DNA of 14,444 bases. Origin: an uncultured Bacteroidales bacterium. Lineage in GTDB: Bacteria > Bacteroidota > Bacteroidia > Bacteroidales > UBA932. The translations under genes and the position numbers were made by a program. Position 1 is the first letter of the stretch. The number at the start of each line of letters is the position of its first letter. The DNA lies in the NCBI GenBank assembly GCA_905236955.1, contig CAJOQW010000072.1, positions 1 to 14,444 of the forward strand, written 5' to 3'. The notes under the pieces were generated by a model, which worked only from the letters and a program-made list of their open reading frames with translations, ran no database searches and was not told the DNA's origin. Positions 1 to 7,339 of the stretch are shown piece by piece.

Positions 1-636
1 GGAATGGGTACCACCCTGCTCTCGGCCGTCGAGACCATCGGACGCATACCAGACGCTTATTTCCAGGCGGTTGGTTCCGGAACAGGAGCTATTGCGGCAT
101 GGGAGAACAATCTCCGCCTCATAGAGGACGGCCGTTTCGGAACGGGAAAGATGAAGCTTTTCGTCGCTCAGAACTCCCCTTTCGGACTTATCTACAATTC
201 CTGGAAGGCCGGAGGAAGGGAGCTCTCTCCCCTAACCCCTCAGGAAGGGCGCCATCAGGCGGAGATCATCCTCGCCAAAGTGCTGAGCAACCGCAAGCCG
301 CCTTATGGTATTGCGGGAGGTCTTTTCGACGCAATGAAGGATACCGGAGGGGATGCATTCCTCGTTTCCAATGACGAAGTCATGTACTGGATACTCATGT
401 TCCGCAACCTGGAAGGGTACGACCTGCTCCCTGCCGCAGCCTGTGCCGTAGCGGCTCTCGCCCAGGCCGTCAGGGAAGGAAAAGTGGCAAAGGGGGACGT
501 GATCATGCTGAACGCCACAGGCGGCGGTTCGCTGGGAGCCATGTCGAAGGGATTCGTATTCAAGGAACCGGACCTCGTTGTTTCACCCGATCTCACCGCC
601 GACGAGATAATCGCGAAAGTCGACGCCCTTTTCTAG
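1..636 (+). CDS. Cysteate synthase-like PLP enzyme, C-terminal part (5' cut by window)
   Basis: This is a fold-type II (threonine-synthase-like) PLP enzyme. The best match from memory is the cysteate synthase family, which makes L-cysteate from O-phosphoserine and sulfite; in Bacteroidota cysteate feeds sulfonolipid synthesis. The reading frame is open from base 1, so the ATG at 4 is probably internal and the gene starts upstream. The 211 residues seen are about half of a roughly 420-residue family member. Visible signatures are the glycine-rich phosphate-binding loop VGSGTGAIAAWE near residue 28 and a late LNATGGG near residue 170, where this fold contacts the cofactor ring nitrogen. The PLP lysine lies upstream of the window. 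The stop codon overlaps that of the convergent gene. A threonine synthase paralogue is the main alternative; the fold is secure, the substrate is inferred. Confidence 0.68.
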   Translation, partial: GMGTTLLSAVETIGRIPDAYFQAVGSGTGAIAAWENNLRLIEDGRFGTGKMKLFVAQNSPFGLIYNSWKAGGRELSPLTPQEGRHQAEIILAKVLSNRKPPYGIAGGLFDAMKDTGGDAFLVSNDEVMYWILMFRNLEGYDLLPAAACAVAALAQAVREGKVAKGDVIMLNATGGGSLGAMSKGFVFKEPDLVVSPDLTADEIIAKVDALF

Positions 637-1247
637 AGGGTTATCGCTACGCCAAGTGCGAGGGAGCAATATGCCGTGACGTTCTTACGGATATTGCTCT
701 CGTTCACATATTCTCCGGACTCCGGGTCCCTGACAGGGGGATGGTCGTCGCAAAGACGGAACGTTGCAAGGAAATCGATGTCCCACAGGGAAGAGAGCCT
801 TATGCGGTACCCTCCCCCGATATTGGCGTAATGCACCGCGGCCGTGGTGAAATGATCCGGGAAACCCAATCCTCCGCCAAAGAACGCCATGGGACCGTCA
901 GCATCCGTACCCCTGAAAGAATAGTTGAAGCGTATCCCGACGGGAATGACCTCCCTGTCCTTGTCGATGCCCATCATCCCGAGCTGCATTGACAGGTTGG
1001 CCTTTCGGGAGACATCGGCTCCGACACAGATGCAGGCGAATGCTGTAGATTTGGCCTGGAATGCGTGGTTTTCGTCCCATACGCGGTATCCTACGCTTGA
1101 ATCGAGATAATTGACCGACCAATATTTGAAAGCGGTGACACCATAACCCCACTCAAGACCCCACCTGAATGCAGGCCGCCGCGCTTCCTGTGCAGCAACC
1201 AGGGAGCAGCACAGGATGAGGAGCAGTATGGACAGCACCCGTTTCAT
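633..1247 (-). CDS. Exported probable outer-membrane beta-barrel protein, family not recognised
   Basis: This 204-residue protein has a clear Sec signal peptide: MKR, a leucine-rich core to about residue 15, then VAAQ with likely cleavage near residue 19-20. The mature part has alternating aromatic and glycine-rich strands such as FRWGLEWGYGVTAFKYW, FFGGGLGF and IGGGYRIRL, consistent with a small beta-barrel. I recognise no named family. A start at 1247 is preferred because its ATG overlaps the TGA of the upstream gene (ATGA at 1244-1247), giving a coupled pair. The two neighbours are of similar size and style and may be diverged paralogues or a functional pair. The gene ends inside the stop codon of the converging cysteate synthase-like gene. 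The protein ends in a leucine rather than the aromatic residue typical of barrel ends. Real coding and export are fairly sure; function is unknown. Confidence 0.8.
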   Translation of the reverse strand: MKRVLSILLLILCCSLVAAQEARRPAFRWGLEWGYGVTAFKYWSVNYLDSSVGYRVWDENHAFQAKSTAFACICVGADVSRKANLSMQLGMMGIDKDREVIPVGIRFNYSFRGTDADGPMAFFGGGLGFPDHFTTAAVHYANIGGGYRIRLSSLWDIDFLATFRLCDDHPPVRDPESGEYVNESNIRKNVTAYCSLALGVAITL

Positions 1248-1789
1248 CGGAACAGATAGGATATGGAGATATGTGGATAGATGCCTTGGTAGATTCCGCT
1301 CCTGTACAGGAACATGTTGTATTCACCCTTGTCCTTGTGGATCCACGGCCCGGCCTCAAGGGTTGCGGCGACAGTGATGAGTATATGCCTTTCCGGGAAA
1401 GCCAGGTTGGCTCCGAAAGAGCCGCTGAGGGCTGCAGCCACCCCGAATCCCTGGCGGCCGTAGTCCTGCACCCATCCAGCGGATACTCCAGCTCCTGCGA
1501 ATAAGGAAAAGTCTTCCTTCTCCTGCGGCTCGATGTCGAGGATCATTATGTTTCGGGAGAAATTGAATTTGGCTCCGGGGCGGGAAGACCTTCCGGCGAA
1601 GACTTCGGACATGTCCGCGTATAGGGTGAACGAATTGAACTCCCTGTCGTCCGAGGTCGCAGCGAGCATGATCACTCCGACTCCTTTATATGAATGAAAG
1701 GTACCGGCCGACATCACCTGTGCCCCGGATGGGAGGCTGGATACGGTCAGGAATAGAATGACGGCGATTATGGAAGTTCGCTCCTTCAT
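1244..1789 (-). CDS. Exported probable outer-membrane beta-barrel protein, family not recognised
   Basis: This 181-residue protein begins with a signal peptide (MKERTSIIAVILFLTVSS, then SGAQ, cleavage near residue 22-24). The remainder is short amphipathic strands and glycine-rich turns (FAGAGVSAGWVQDYGRQGFGVAAALSGSFGANLAF) and ends HISISYLFR, as expected of a small outer-membrane barrel. It lies first in a two-gene unit with the next barrel gene, joined by an ATGA overlap. A promoter-like sequence lies just upstream (TTG 1828-1830 and TATATTCG 1801-1808 on the minus strand), leaving a leader of only about 7 bases. It is divergent from the GNAT-rarA unit. I do not recognise the family; a scaffold or adhesion-type surface role cannot be excluded. 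Confidence 0.8.
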   Translation of the reverse strand: MKERTSIIAVILFLTVSSLPSGAQVMSAGTFHSYKGVGVIMLAATSDDREFNSFTLYADMSEVFAGRSSRPGAKFNFSRNIMILDIEPQEKEDFSLFAGAGVSAGWVQDYGRQGFGVAAALSGSFGANLAFPERHILITVAATLEAGPWIHKDKGEYNMFLYRSGIYQGIYPHISISYLFR

Positions 1790-1800
1790 CGTTCAAATGA

Positions 1801-1830
1801 CGAATATAACAAAAAAAGCCGACACCCCAA
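1801..1830 (-). promoter_or_regulatory. Bacteroidota-type promoter of the barrel pair
   Basis: Read on the minus strand, TTG (1828-1830) is followed after 19 bases by TATATTCG (1801-1808). This matches the TTTG / TAnnTTTG consensus of the Bacteroidota primary sigma factor with one mismatch in the -7 box. The box ends 11 bases before the ATG at 1789, so the leader would be very short. The -33 element sits back to back with that of the opposing promoter. Confidence 0.6.
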
Positions 1831-1832
1831 TA

Positions 1833-1864
1833 TTTGATTATTTGGCGAAGAAACCTTATATTTA
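1833..1864 (+). promoter_or_regulatory. Bacteroidota-type promoter of the GNAT-rarA unit
   Basis: TTTG at 1833-1836 is followed after 20 bases by TATATTTA at 1857-1864, seven of eight positions of TAnnTTTG counted with the free positions. The spacing is as expected for this sigma factor. The predicted transcript start is near 1868-1870, giving a leader of about 17 bases before the ATG at 1886. Confidence 0.55.
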
Positions 1865-1885
1865 CAAACTTAAAACCGAACCTGT

Positions 1886-3016
1886 ATGGCAATAGAATTA
1901 AAAGAAGTCACAAGCCGAAGGGAACTGAGGCGCTTCGTCAATTTCCCCGAAAAGCTTTACCGGAACAACAAGTATTACGTCCCTTATCTTGTGTTCGACC
2001 AGATGGACACCCTGTCCCCGAAGACGAATCCCGCGGCTGAATTCTGCGATTACAAGCTTTTCATCGCGTACAAGGACGGGGAACCCGCCGGCAGGGTCGC
2101 TGCCATAGTGAATCATAAGAACAACGAGCAGTGGAACCACAAGCAGGTACGTTTCGGCTGGATAGATTTCATCGACGATCCGGAAGTGTCCAGGGCCTTG
2201 CTGGAGAAGGTCGAGGAATTCGGCCGTGAACATGGCATGGAAGAGATTGTCGGACCGCTCGGCTTCACTGACATGGACCCCGAGGGCCTTTTGATCGAAG
2301 GTTTCGACCGTCAGAGTACCATGCCCCAGATCTACAACCATCCCTATTACCGGGAACATGTGGAATCCCTGGGTTTCACCAAGGATGCCGACTGGCTGGA
2401 ATTCAGGGTGCAGATACCCGAAAAACTGCCCGAGAAGATAGAGCGCATCCAGAAGATTGTACTCGAACGCAACAATCTCCATCTGGTGCAGGTCACCAGG
2501 AAGATGATACGCGAGAATGATTATGCCCACAAGATCTTCGCTCTCGACAACGAAACCTACAAGAATCTATACAATGTCACGGAGCTTCCCATGGAAGCTG
2601 CCGACAGGTACATAGGTTTCTATCTCAAGATATTGGATCTCAAATACTTGACTATGGTCGAGAACGACAAGGGAGAACTCGTTGCCTTCGGCATCACAAT
2701 GCCGTCCCTGGCCGATGCCCTGCAGAAGAGCCGCGGCAGATTGTTCCCATTCGGGTGGTGGTATCTTCTCAAGAGCCTGTTCATCAAGCACTCCGAAGGT
2801 GCCGAACTGCTGCTCATAGGAGTCAAACCCGAATACCAGAATCTGGGTGTCAACGCCGTGTTGATAACAGACATTTTCCACAAGTACCAGAAGATGGGTG
2901 TGAAGTGGGCTGAGAGCAACGGCGAACTGGAAACCAACGTCAAGGTCAGGAAACAATTCGAGCCCTTCAATCCCGACTGGTGCAAGAGGCGCCGCTGTTA
3001 CATCAAGAAGATATGA
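1886..3016 (+). CDS. GNAT-fold N-acyltransferase-like protein with two GNAT-type halves
   Basis: This 376-residue cytoplasmic protein resembles the long GNAT-family proteins common in Bacteroidota. It begins with a conserved-looking segment (FVNFPEKLYRNNKYYVP, residues 17-33). The first half (about 55-175) has a GNAT-like run: YKLFIAYKDGEPAGRVAAI, a WIDF strand, then a helix and the GPLGFTDMDPEG loop. The second half (about 215-370) carries a better acetyl-CoA motif A: GVKPEYQNLGVNAVL at 312-326, close to the Q/RxxGxG/A pattern but with the last glycine replaced. A LFPFGWWYLLKSLF stretch (286-299) is hydrophobic and could contact lipid or an acyl chain. Its stop overlaps the rarA start (ATGA at 3013-3016), so the two are probably coupled. 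The acceptor substrate is unknown; a lipid or amino-acid acyltransferase is possible, but this is inference. Confidence 0.75.
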   Translation: MAIELKEVTSRRELRRFVNFPEKLYRNNKYYVPYLVFDQMDTLSPKTNPAAEFCDYKLFIAYKDGEPAGRVAAIVNHKNNEQWNHKQVRFGWIDFIDDPEVSRALLEKVEEFGREHGMEEIVGPLGFTDMDPEGLLIEGFDRQSTMPQIYNHPYYREHVESLGFTKDADWLEFRVQIPEKLPEKIERIQKIVLERNNLHLVQVTRKMIRENDYAHKIFALDNETYKNLYNVTELPMEAADRYIGFYLKILDLKYLTMVENDKGELVAFGITMPSLADALQKSRGRLFPFGWWYLLKSLFIKHSEGAELLLIGVKPEYQNLGVNAVLITDIFHKYQKMGVKWAESNGELETNVKVRKQFEPFNPDWCKRRRCYIKKI

Positions 3017-4314
3017 GCGGCTCCCTCCCCCCCCTCCCGGAAAGAATGCGTCCCCATACCCTCGAAGGATATGTAGGGCAGAAGCATCTGGTGGGGAAAG
3101 GTTGCATCCTGAGGAACATGATAGAGAGCGGGAACCTGTCCTCTTTCATCCTCTGGGGGCCTCCCGGTGTCGGGAAGACCACGCTTGCGCGGATAATAGC
3201 CGAAACCCTGGACAGGGAGTTTTTCACCTTGTCCGCCGTAAGCGCCGGAGTCAAGGATGTCAGGGAAGTGATAGATGCTGCCAAGAGCCGCAACCTGTTC
3301 AGCGGAGCCAAGGCCCCCATACTTTTCATCGACGAAATCCACCGTTTCAACAAGGCCCAGCAGGACGCCCTACTGGGTGCCGTCGAAGCAGGTACCATTG
3401 TTCTTATTGGCGCTACTACCGAAAATCCATCCTTTGAAGTTATAACTCCCCTTCTCTCGCGCTGCCAGGTGTTCGTGCTGAAAAGCCTCGACACCGGAGA
3501 CCTATCCGTCCTTCTCGGGAGGGCTGTAAAGGAAGATGAGGTCCTTAAGAAACTCAATATAGAAGTGGCCGAGACCGGGGCCCTTTTCCGCCAGAGCGGT
3601 GGTGACGCCCGAAAACTCCTGAACATACTCGAGATAGTGGTCGACTCACAGGCCGGTTCCCCCGGGATACGCATCACCAACAAGCTTGTAACCGACTGTC
3701 TTCAGGAGAACATAGCCATCTACGACAAGGACGGGGAAATGCATTACGACCTGATCAGCGCGTTCATCAAGAGCATACGCGGATCCGATCCCAACGCTGC
3801 CATATATTACATGTGCCGCATGCTTGAGGGTGGTGAAGACCCGCTTTTCATCGCCCGCCGGCTGTGCATCAGCGCAGCCGAGGACATTGGCCTTGCGAAT
3901 CCCAATGCCCTTCTCCTTGCGAATTCAACCTTCCAGGTGGTTCATGAAATAGGCCTTCCGGAGGGGCGTATCCCGCTCGCTGAATGTACCATCTACCTGG
4001 CGTCCTCTCCCAAGAGCAACGCTGCGTACATGGCGCTGGAAAAAGCTTCCGATGCGGCCAGGAACGATCTTACCGCAGCCGTTCCGCTGCATCTAAGGAA
4101 CGCTCCTACATCGCTCATGAAAGACCTTGGATACGCCGACGGGTACAAATACGCGCACGACTACCCCGGCAATTTCATCGATCAGGAGTTCCTGCCAAAG
4201 GGACTTGAAGGATCGGTATTCTACGAACCCCAGCACAACCGTCACGAGGATGCCCTGAAAGCTTATCTGGCGGCCTGCTGGCCCAAATACTATGGGAAAG
4301 GCGGAGGGGACTGA
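3013..4314 (+). CDS. rarA: Replication-associated recombination protein A (AAA+ ATPase)
   Basis: RarA/MgsA is a clamp-loader-like AAA+ ATPase, homologous to eukaryotic WRNIP1/Mgs1, that acts at stalled replication forks and single-strand/double-strand junctions. The 433 residues are of usual family length. Walker A is GPPGVGKT (49-56), Walker B ILFIDEIH (103-110), sensor 1 lies in GATTENPSFEV (133-143) with the SR finger at 149-150, and sensor 2 arginine is in GGDAR (196-200). The tetramerisation part follows, with DLISAFIKSIRGSDPNAA and LYYMCRMLEGGEDPLFIARRL-like family hallmarks. An in-frame ATG 11 codons upstream lies inside the GNAT gene; the start at 3013 is preferred because it overlaps that gene's stop as ATGA and matches the family start (short lead-in, then LPERMRP). 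It ends three bases before the converging pyridoxal kinase gene. Confidence 0.95.
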   Translation: MSGSLPPLPERMRPHTLEGYVGQKHLVGKGCILRNMIESGNLSSFILWGPPGVGKTTLARIIAETLDREFFTLSAVSAGVKDVREVIDAAKSRNLFSGAKAPILFIDEIHRFNKAQQDALLGAVEAGTIVLIGATTENPSFEVITPLLSRCQVFVLKSLDTGDLSVLLGRAVKEDEVLKKLNIEVAETGALFRQSGGDARKLLNILEIVVDSQAGSPGIRITNKLVTDCLQENIAIYDKDGEMHYDLISAFIKSIRGSDPNAAIYYMCRMLEGGEDPLFIARRLCISAAEDIGLANPNALLLANSTFQVVHEIGLPEGRIPLAECTIYLASSPKSNAAYMALEKASDAARNDLTAAVPLHLRNAPTSLMKDLGYADGYKYAHDYPGNFIDQEFLPKGLEGSVFYEPQHNRHEDALKAYLAACWPKYYGKGGGD

Positions 4315-4317
4315 CGC

Positions 4318-5139
4318 CTAAAGGATTGTAAGATATTTCTCTACCGGAAGTCCCAGATATGGGTCTTTCGCATCCTTGTTGAGCATGATGAGGTTGTAAA
4401 CTCCGTCCATGGCTTTGCGTGTGCTTAGTTTGAGTCCCATGCCTTTGAGGAGATTGCCTATCAGGATGGCTGAGAATACGTCTCCCGTGCCTGAGAAGAC
4501 AAGCGGAATCTCTTCGTAACCGAGGATGAAGTGTTCGCCGTCTTCGGCATTGAATCCGGCCACCGAAGCCTTTCCGTCCACCTTGATGCTCGTAATCAAG
4601 ACCGATGCTGAACCCATCGCACGTATTTCGTCCACCATCTTGAAAGCATCCTCCCTGCCTATCCCTTCGCTTTTGTAGGGCGCTCCGGTCAGGTAGCAGG
4701 CCTCGGTATAATTGGGGTAGCAAAGGTCGGCCACTTCCAGCATCTTCTTCATGCTGTCGACCGTTGTCGCAGGAAGCCCCTTGTACATTTCCCCTCCGTC
4801 TCCCATTACCGGGTCGACGAAGATAGGGGTACCGCCTTTGGCCTGTTTCCGGCAGAAGTCCGAAATCATCACGGCCTGCTCCAGCGACGGGATGAAACCC
4901 GTGGCGATGGCCATGAAGCCGAAACCTAGCTTTTCCAAGACAGGGAAAGTTTCGCGCAGATAGTCGGAAGTGTCCGTCATGGCATAACTGCCATAGCCGA
5001 AATTATTGGAGACCAAGGATGTAGGGAGGCTGCAGGTAGAGAAACCGAGGTATGTCAATATAGGCATCATCGCGGTGGTGGCGATGGTGCCGATTCCTAC
5101 CATGTCGCTGATTATCAGGATGCTTTTATTGTCCGCCAT
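4318..5139 (-). CDS. pdxK: Pyridoxal/pyridoxamine kinase (ribokinase family)
   Basis: This cytoplasmic kinase phosphorylates pyridoxal (and related B6 vitamers) with ATP in the PLP salvage pathway. It has 273 residues, as usual for PdxY/PdxK. The ribokinase-fold hallmarks are present: an N-terminal SILIISDMVGIGTIA strand-turn, DPVMGDGG (109-116), PNYTEACYLTG (142-152), and the anion-hole/catalytic GTGD at 217-220, with Asp220 the expected general base. The longer frame would start at 5184 and overlap the upstream gene; the ATG at 5139 is chosen because the family begins with a short lead before the SILIISD strand and because it leaves a tidy 10-base gap after tamL. It is probably cotranscribed with tamL. 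The ThiD-like alternative (hydroxymethylpyrimidine kinase) is less likely given the PNYTEA signature. The exact B6 vitamer preference is not visible. Confidence 0.88.
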   Translation of the reverse strand: MADNKSILIISDMVGIGTIATTAMMPILTYLGFSTCSLPTSLVSNNFGYGSYAMTDTSDYLRETFPVLEKLGFGFMAIATGFIPSLEQAVMISDFCRKQAKGGTPIFVDPVMGDGGEMYKGLPATTVDSMKKMLEVADLCYPNYTEACYLTGAPYKSEGIGREDAFKMVDEIRAMGSASVLITSIKVDGKASVAGFNAEDGEHFILGYEEIPLVFSGTGDVFSAILIGNLLKGMGLKLSTRKAMDGVYNLIMLNKDAKDPYLGLPVEKYLTIL

Positions 5140-5149
5140 AACGAAAGGA

Positions 5150-7303
5150 TCAGAAGGGATAGCCGACTCCGAAGTGCAGGGCATTGTAACCGCCCTTCAG
5201 CCAGTTGCGCGGGCTGACCATACGGGCATCCTCGGGTTGTGACGGGTCGTAAACCTGCATGCCGAAGTCGAGACGGAGCAGGATGAACGTAAGATTGACC
5301 CTTATGCCCAGGCCCCAGTCGGCCGCCAGGGTCTTGTAGAAGTCATTGATGCGGAAAGCTCCCGCGGATTCCGGGTCGCCCAGCATGTTCCAGACATTCC
5401 CCACGTCGGCGAAGAGGGCGCCTTCGAGTTTCCAGAACAAGTTGAACCTATATTCCAGATTGGTCTCGAGTTTGAAATCGCCCGTCTGGCTGGGGATGAT
5501 GAAAGTGTCGTTCATGATTTCCGCACCGGGGCCCAGGGCCCTCGCCTGCCAACCGCGCATACTGGACGAACCGCCCACGTAGAACTGCTTTTCGAACGGG
5601 AGCGTGCTGCTGTTCCCATAGGCATACCCGGCTCCGACCAGGAGCCTGATCGCGACCGCCTGGTTGTCGTCCTGGCCGTAACGCCAGGCCTTTCCCCAGG
5701 AATACTCGCCGCGTACATACTGGGAATACGGGGAACCTGCGATGATCGCAGCCCCGTCCGAATTGACTTGCATCATGTTCCTGAAGAGGCTCAGGACGTT
5801 GCCCGACAGATCGAACGAGAGCCTGCGGAACTTATAGGTGCCCTGCGGTACAATGTCCGTGCTGGAATTGTAGTAGAAAGTGGCGCCGACACCAGCGTCG
5901 AGGTGATTCTGGTATGAATACCTCATGAAAGGATTGCCTTCGAGGCTTGACGCGAAACCGGGATCCAGGTTGAAGAGCCGGACGAAATTGACCTGGAGGG
6001 GATATATCTGATAAGAAATGTTCCTGCTTCCGGTGGTTCCGGAGTAACCGAACGCGGTGGCGATGATTGCCCTGTTGTATTCCGGACGGTTCTGGTAATT
6101 GTAGGTAAAGTTGATCTCTGTGCGGGGGATGCGCGGCCCCTTGAAAATGGAATACGGCAGACCTACGAAACGCGGCAGGCTGAGACCGGCCGTAATGCCG
6201 TATTCGACCGCCCTCGCATTGTCGCTCGGCCGGCGCTGGAAGTCGCCGCTGAATCCGAGATTGAGCCATTCCCCGCCGTGGAAGACGTTCTTGTGGAAGA
6301 ATGACAGTTGGGGCGATACGCTGAACAGGCCCAGTGAGTTGGTGGAGGCCTCAAGGTTCACCTTGAATCCCTGCTGGGGAGACCGGGAGATGGAAATACC
6401 GCAGTCGACAAGGTTTGAATCGCGCGGGGTCATCTCGATGGCTACGGTGCTGAAGGCCCTTATCGAAGACAGGCGTGAATATGTGTTGTTCACGCTTTTT
6501 TCGCTGTAAAGATCTCCCGGATGGATGGTGTTGAGATCCTTGAGCACCTTTTCCCTGAACGGGAAATCCGCAGGGCGCTTGATGCCCACGTTGCCGATAT
6601 AATACTTGCTGAGAGTCCTGGCGGCGGCTTCAGTTTCATTTCGGGAATATTCCCTTACACGGTAGATGAGGGTGGCGGTGCCGTCCGCAAGGGTGTCCGC
6701 CTCGAAGGAATAATTGTTCTTGTTGAAGTCGAAATACCCCAGGTTGCGCATGACCGAGGCGGACCTTACGCTTTCGTCCTCGAGGAAGTCCTCGGAAAGC
6801 CACTCCCCCATCAGGGCTTTCACCGCAGCCGAAGAATCGGAGTAGAAATCCGCCGGGAAGGTGCCACCGTCCGGAATTTCGAAACTCAGGCTGTCGATCT
6901 TGTAACGCTTGCCGGGGTAAATGGTGTATCTTACCTTGGCTTTCTTGCCCTTGCGTATGATTTCGCCCTGCACGCAGGAACGGTAGTATCCGAGATAGTC
7001 GAGGTGGGTGGCGATGTTGGAGATGGACGAAGCGACGCTCGTCGAGTCGAAAAGTTCCGGGGCGGTGCCTATCTTATGGAACAGACCGTCCTTCCTGGAC
7101 CAGTTGTAAACATAGAGCATCGGGGTCCAGCCCTGGGCGCTTTGGCGTATGTAGGGGGAAATCTGGGAGGCCTTGAGATCCCCTCCTCCCTTGATGTTTA
7201 TTTCGTTCGAAGTAAGGCGGTACTCCCCTTCTTCGAGTACGCGCGTGGTACTGCAGGCGCATGCCAGCAGTATGAGGCACATAACGGGGACGAGGCGCTT
7301 CAT
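5150..7303 (-). CDS. tamL: TamL-type lipoprotein Omp85 (BamA/TamA superfamily) outer-membrane assembly factor
   Basis: This is a 717-residue outer-membrane protein of the Omp85 superfamily, the Bacteroidota TamA counterpart that works in outer-membrane biogenesis. The N-terminus MKRLVPVMCLILLACACSTT is a lipoprotein signal; the acylated residue is Cys15 (LLAC) or, by resemblance to family starts of the CSTT type, Cys17. A periplasmic POTRA-like region follows (about 25-310), with RVLEEGEYRLTSNEI and a YPGKRYKIDSLSFEI strand typical of POTRA repeats. The rest is a 16-strand-type barrel. The family-diagnostic loop 6 motif is GGSSSMRGW, with MRGW at about 582-585, and the chain ends in GVGYPF with a terminal phenylalanine as barrels require. 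The ATG at 7303 is chosen over the GTG at 7312, which lies within the -7 box. Pyridoxal kinase follows after 10 bases. No tamB is adjacent within the window. Confidence 0.88.
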   Translation of the reverse strand: MKRLVPVMCLILLACACSTTRVLEEGEYRLTSNEINIKGGGDLKASQISPYIRQSAQGWTPMLYVYNWSRKDGLFHKIGTAPELFDSTSVASSISNIATHLDYLGYYRSCVQGEIIRKGKKAKVRYTIYPGKRYKIDSLSFEIPDGGTFPADFYSDSSAAVKALMGEWLSEDFLEDESVRSASVMRNLGYFDFNKNNYSFEADTLADGTATLIYRVREYSRNETEAAARTLSKYYIGNVGIKRPADFPFREKVLKDLNTIHPGDLYSEKSVNNTYSRLSSIRAFSTVAIEMTPRDSNLVDCGISISRSPQQGFKVNLEASTNSLGLFSVSPQLSFFHKNVFHGGEWLNLGFSGDFQRRPSDNARAVEYGITAGLSLPRFVGLPYSIFKGPRIPRTEINFTYNYQNRPEYNRAIIATAFGYSGTTGSRNISYQIYPLQVNFVRLFNLDPGFASSLEGNPFMRYSYQNHLDAGVGATFYYNSSTDIVPQGTYKFRRLSFDLSGNVLSLFRNMMQVNSDGAAIIAGSPYSQYVRGEYSWGKAWRYGQDDNQAVAIRLLVGAGYAYGNSSTLPFEKQFYVGGSSSMRGWQARALGPGAEIMNDTFIIPSQTGDFKLETNLEYRFNLFWKLEGALFADVGNVWNMLGDPESAGAFRINDFYKTLAADWGLGIRVNLTFILLRLDFGMQVYDPSQPEDARMVSPRNWLKGGYNALHFGVGYPF

Positions 7304-7311
7304 AAATCTCA

Positions 7312-7319
7312 CAAATTTA
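7312..7319 (-). promoter_or_regulatory. -7 box of the tamL-pdxK unit
   Basis: TAAATTTG on the minus strand fits TAnnTTTG perfectly and ends 8 bases before the tamL ATG at 7303, predicting a leader of only about 4-5 bases. The nearest upstream TTG (7344-7346) is 24 bases away, slightly long for a -33 element. Confidence 0.6.
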
Positions 7320-7331
7320 AGAAAAATACTG

Positions 7332-7339
7332 TAAATTTG
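7332..7339 (+). promoter_or_regulatory. -7 box of the trmH-GH13 unit
   Basis: TAAATTTG is a perfect TAnnTTTG match with only six bases between it and the ATG at 7346, so the transcript would be leaderless or nearly so. No TTG is present at the expected -33 spacing, which falls in the opposing box. Confidence 0.6.

Larger units (their letters stand above)
7312..7339. repeat. Perfect inverted repeat made of two opposed -7 boxes
   Basis: CAAATTTA at 7312-7319 and TAAATTTG at 7332-7339 are perfect 8-base inverted copies separated by 12 bases. Each arm is a perfect TAnnTTTG box for the gene on its side, so the repeat may simply be two promoters. The dyad could also serve as an operator for a dimeric regulator. 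It occupies most of the 42-base gap between tamL and trmH. Confidence 0.7.

Noticed and set aside
2980..3012. An upstream in-frame ATG for rarA.
   Set aside because: It lies inside the GNAT gene; the ATG at 3013 gives an ATGA overlap and the normal RarA N-terminus.
4175..4723. A 182-codon minus-strand frame across the ends of rarA and pdxK.
   Set aside because: It is arginine- and proline-rich low-complexity translation in a shifted frame of two recognised genes.
5140..5184. A longer pyridoxal kinase frame adding 15 residues and overlapping tamL.
   Set aside because: The family starts close to the SILIISD strand; the ATG at 5139 leaves a normal 10-base gap.
7304..7312. A GTG start for tamL three codons upstream.
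   Set aside because: It falls on the last base of the -7 box, so it would not be in the transcript; the ATG at 7303 gives a normal lipoprotein signal.
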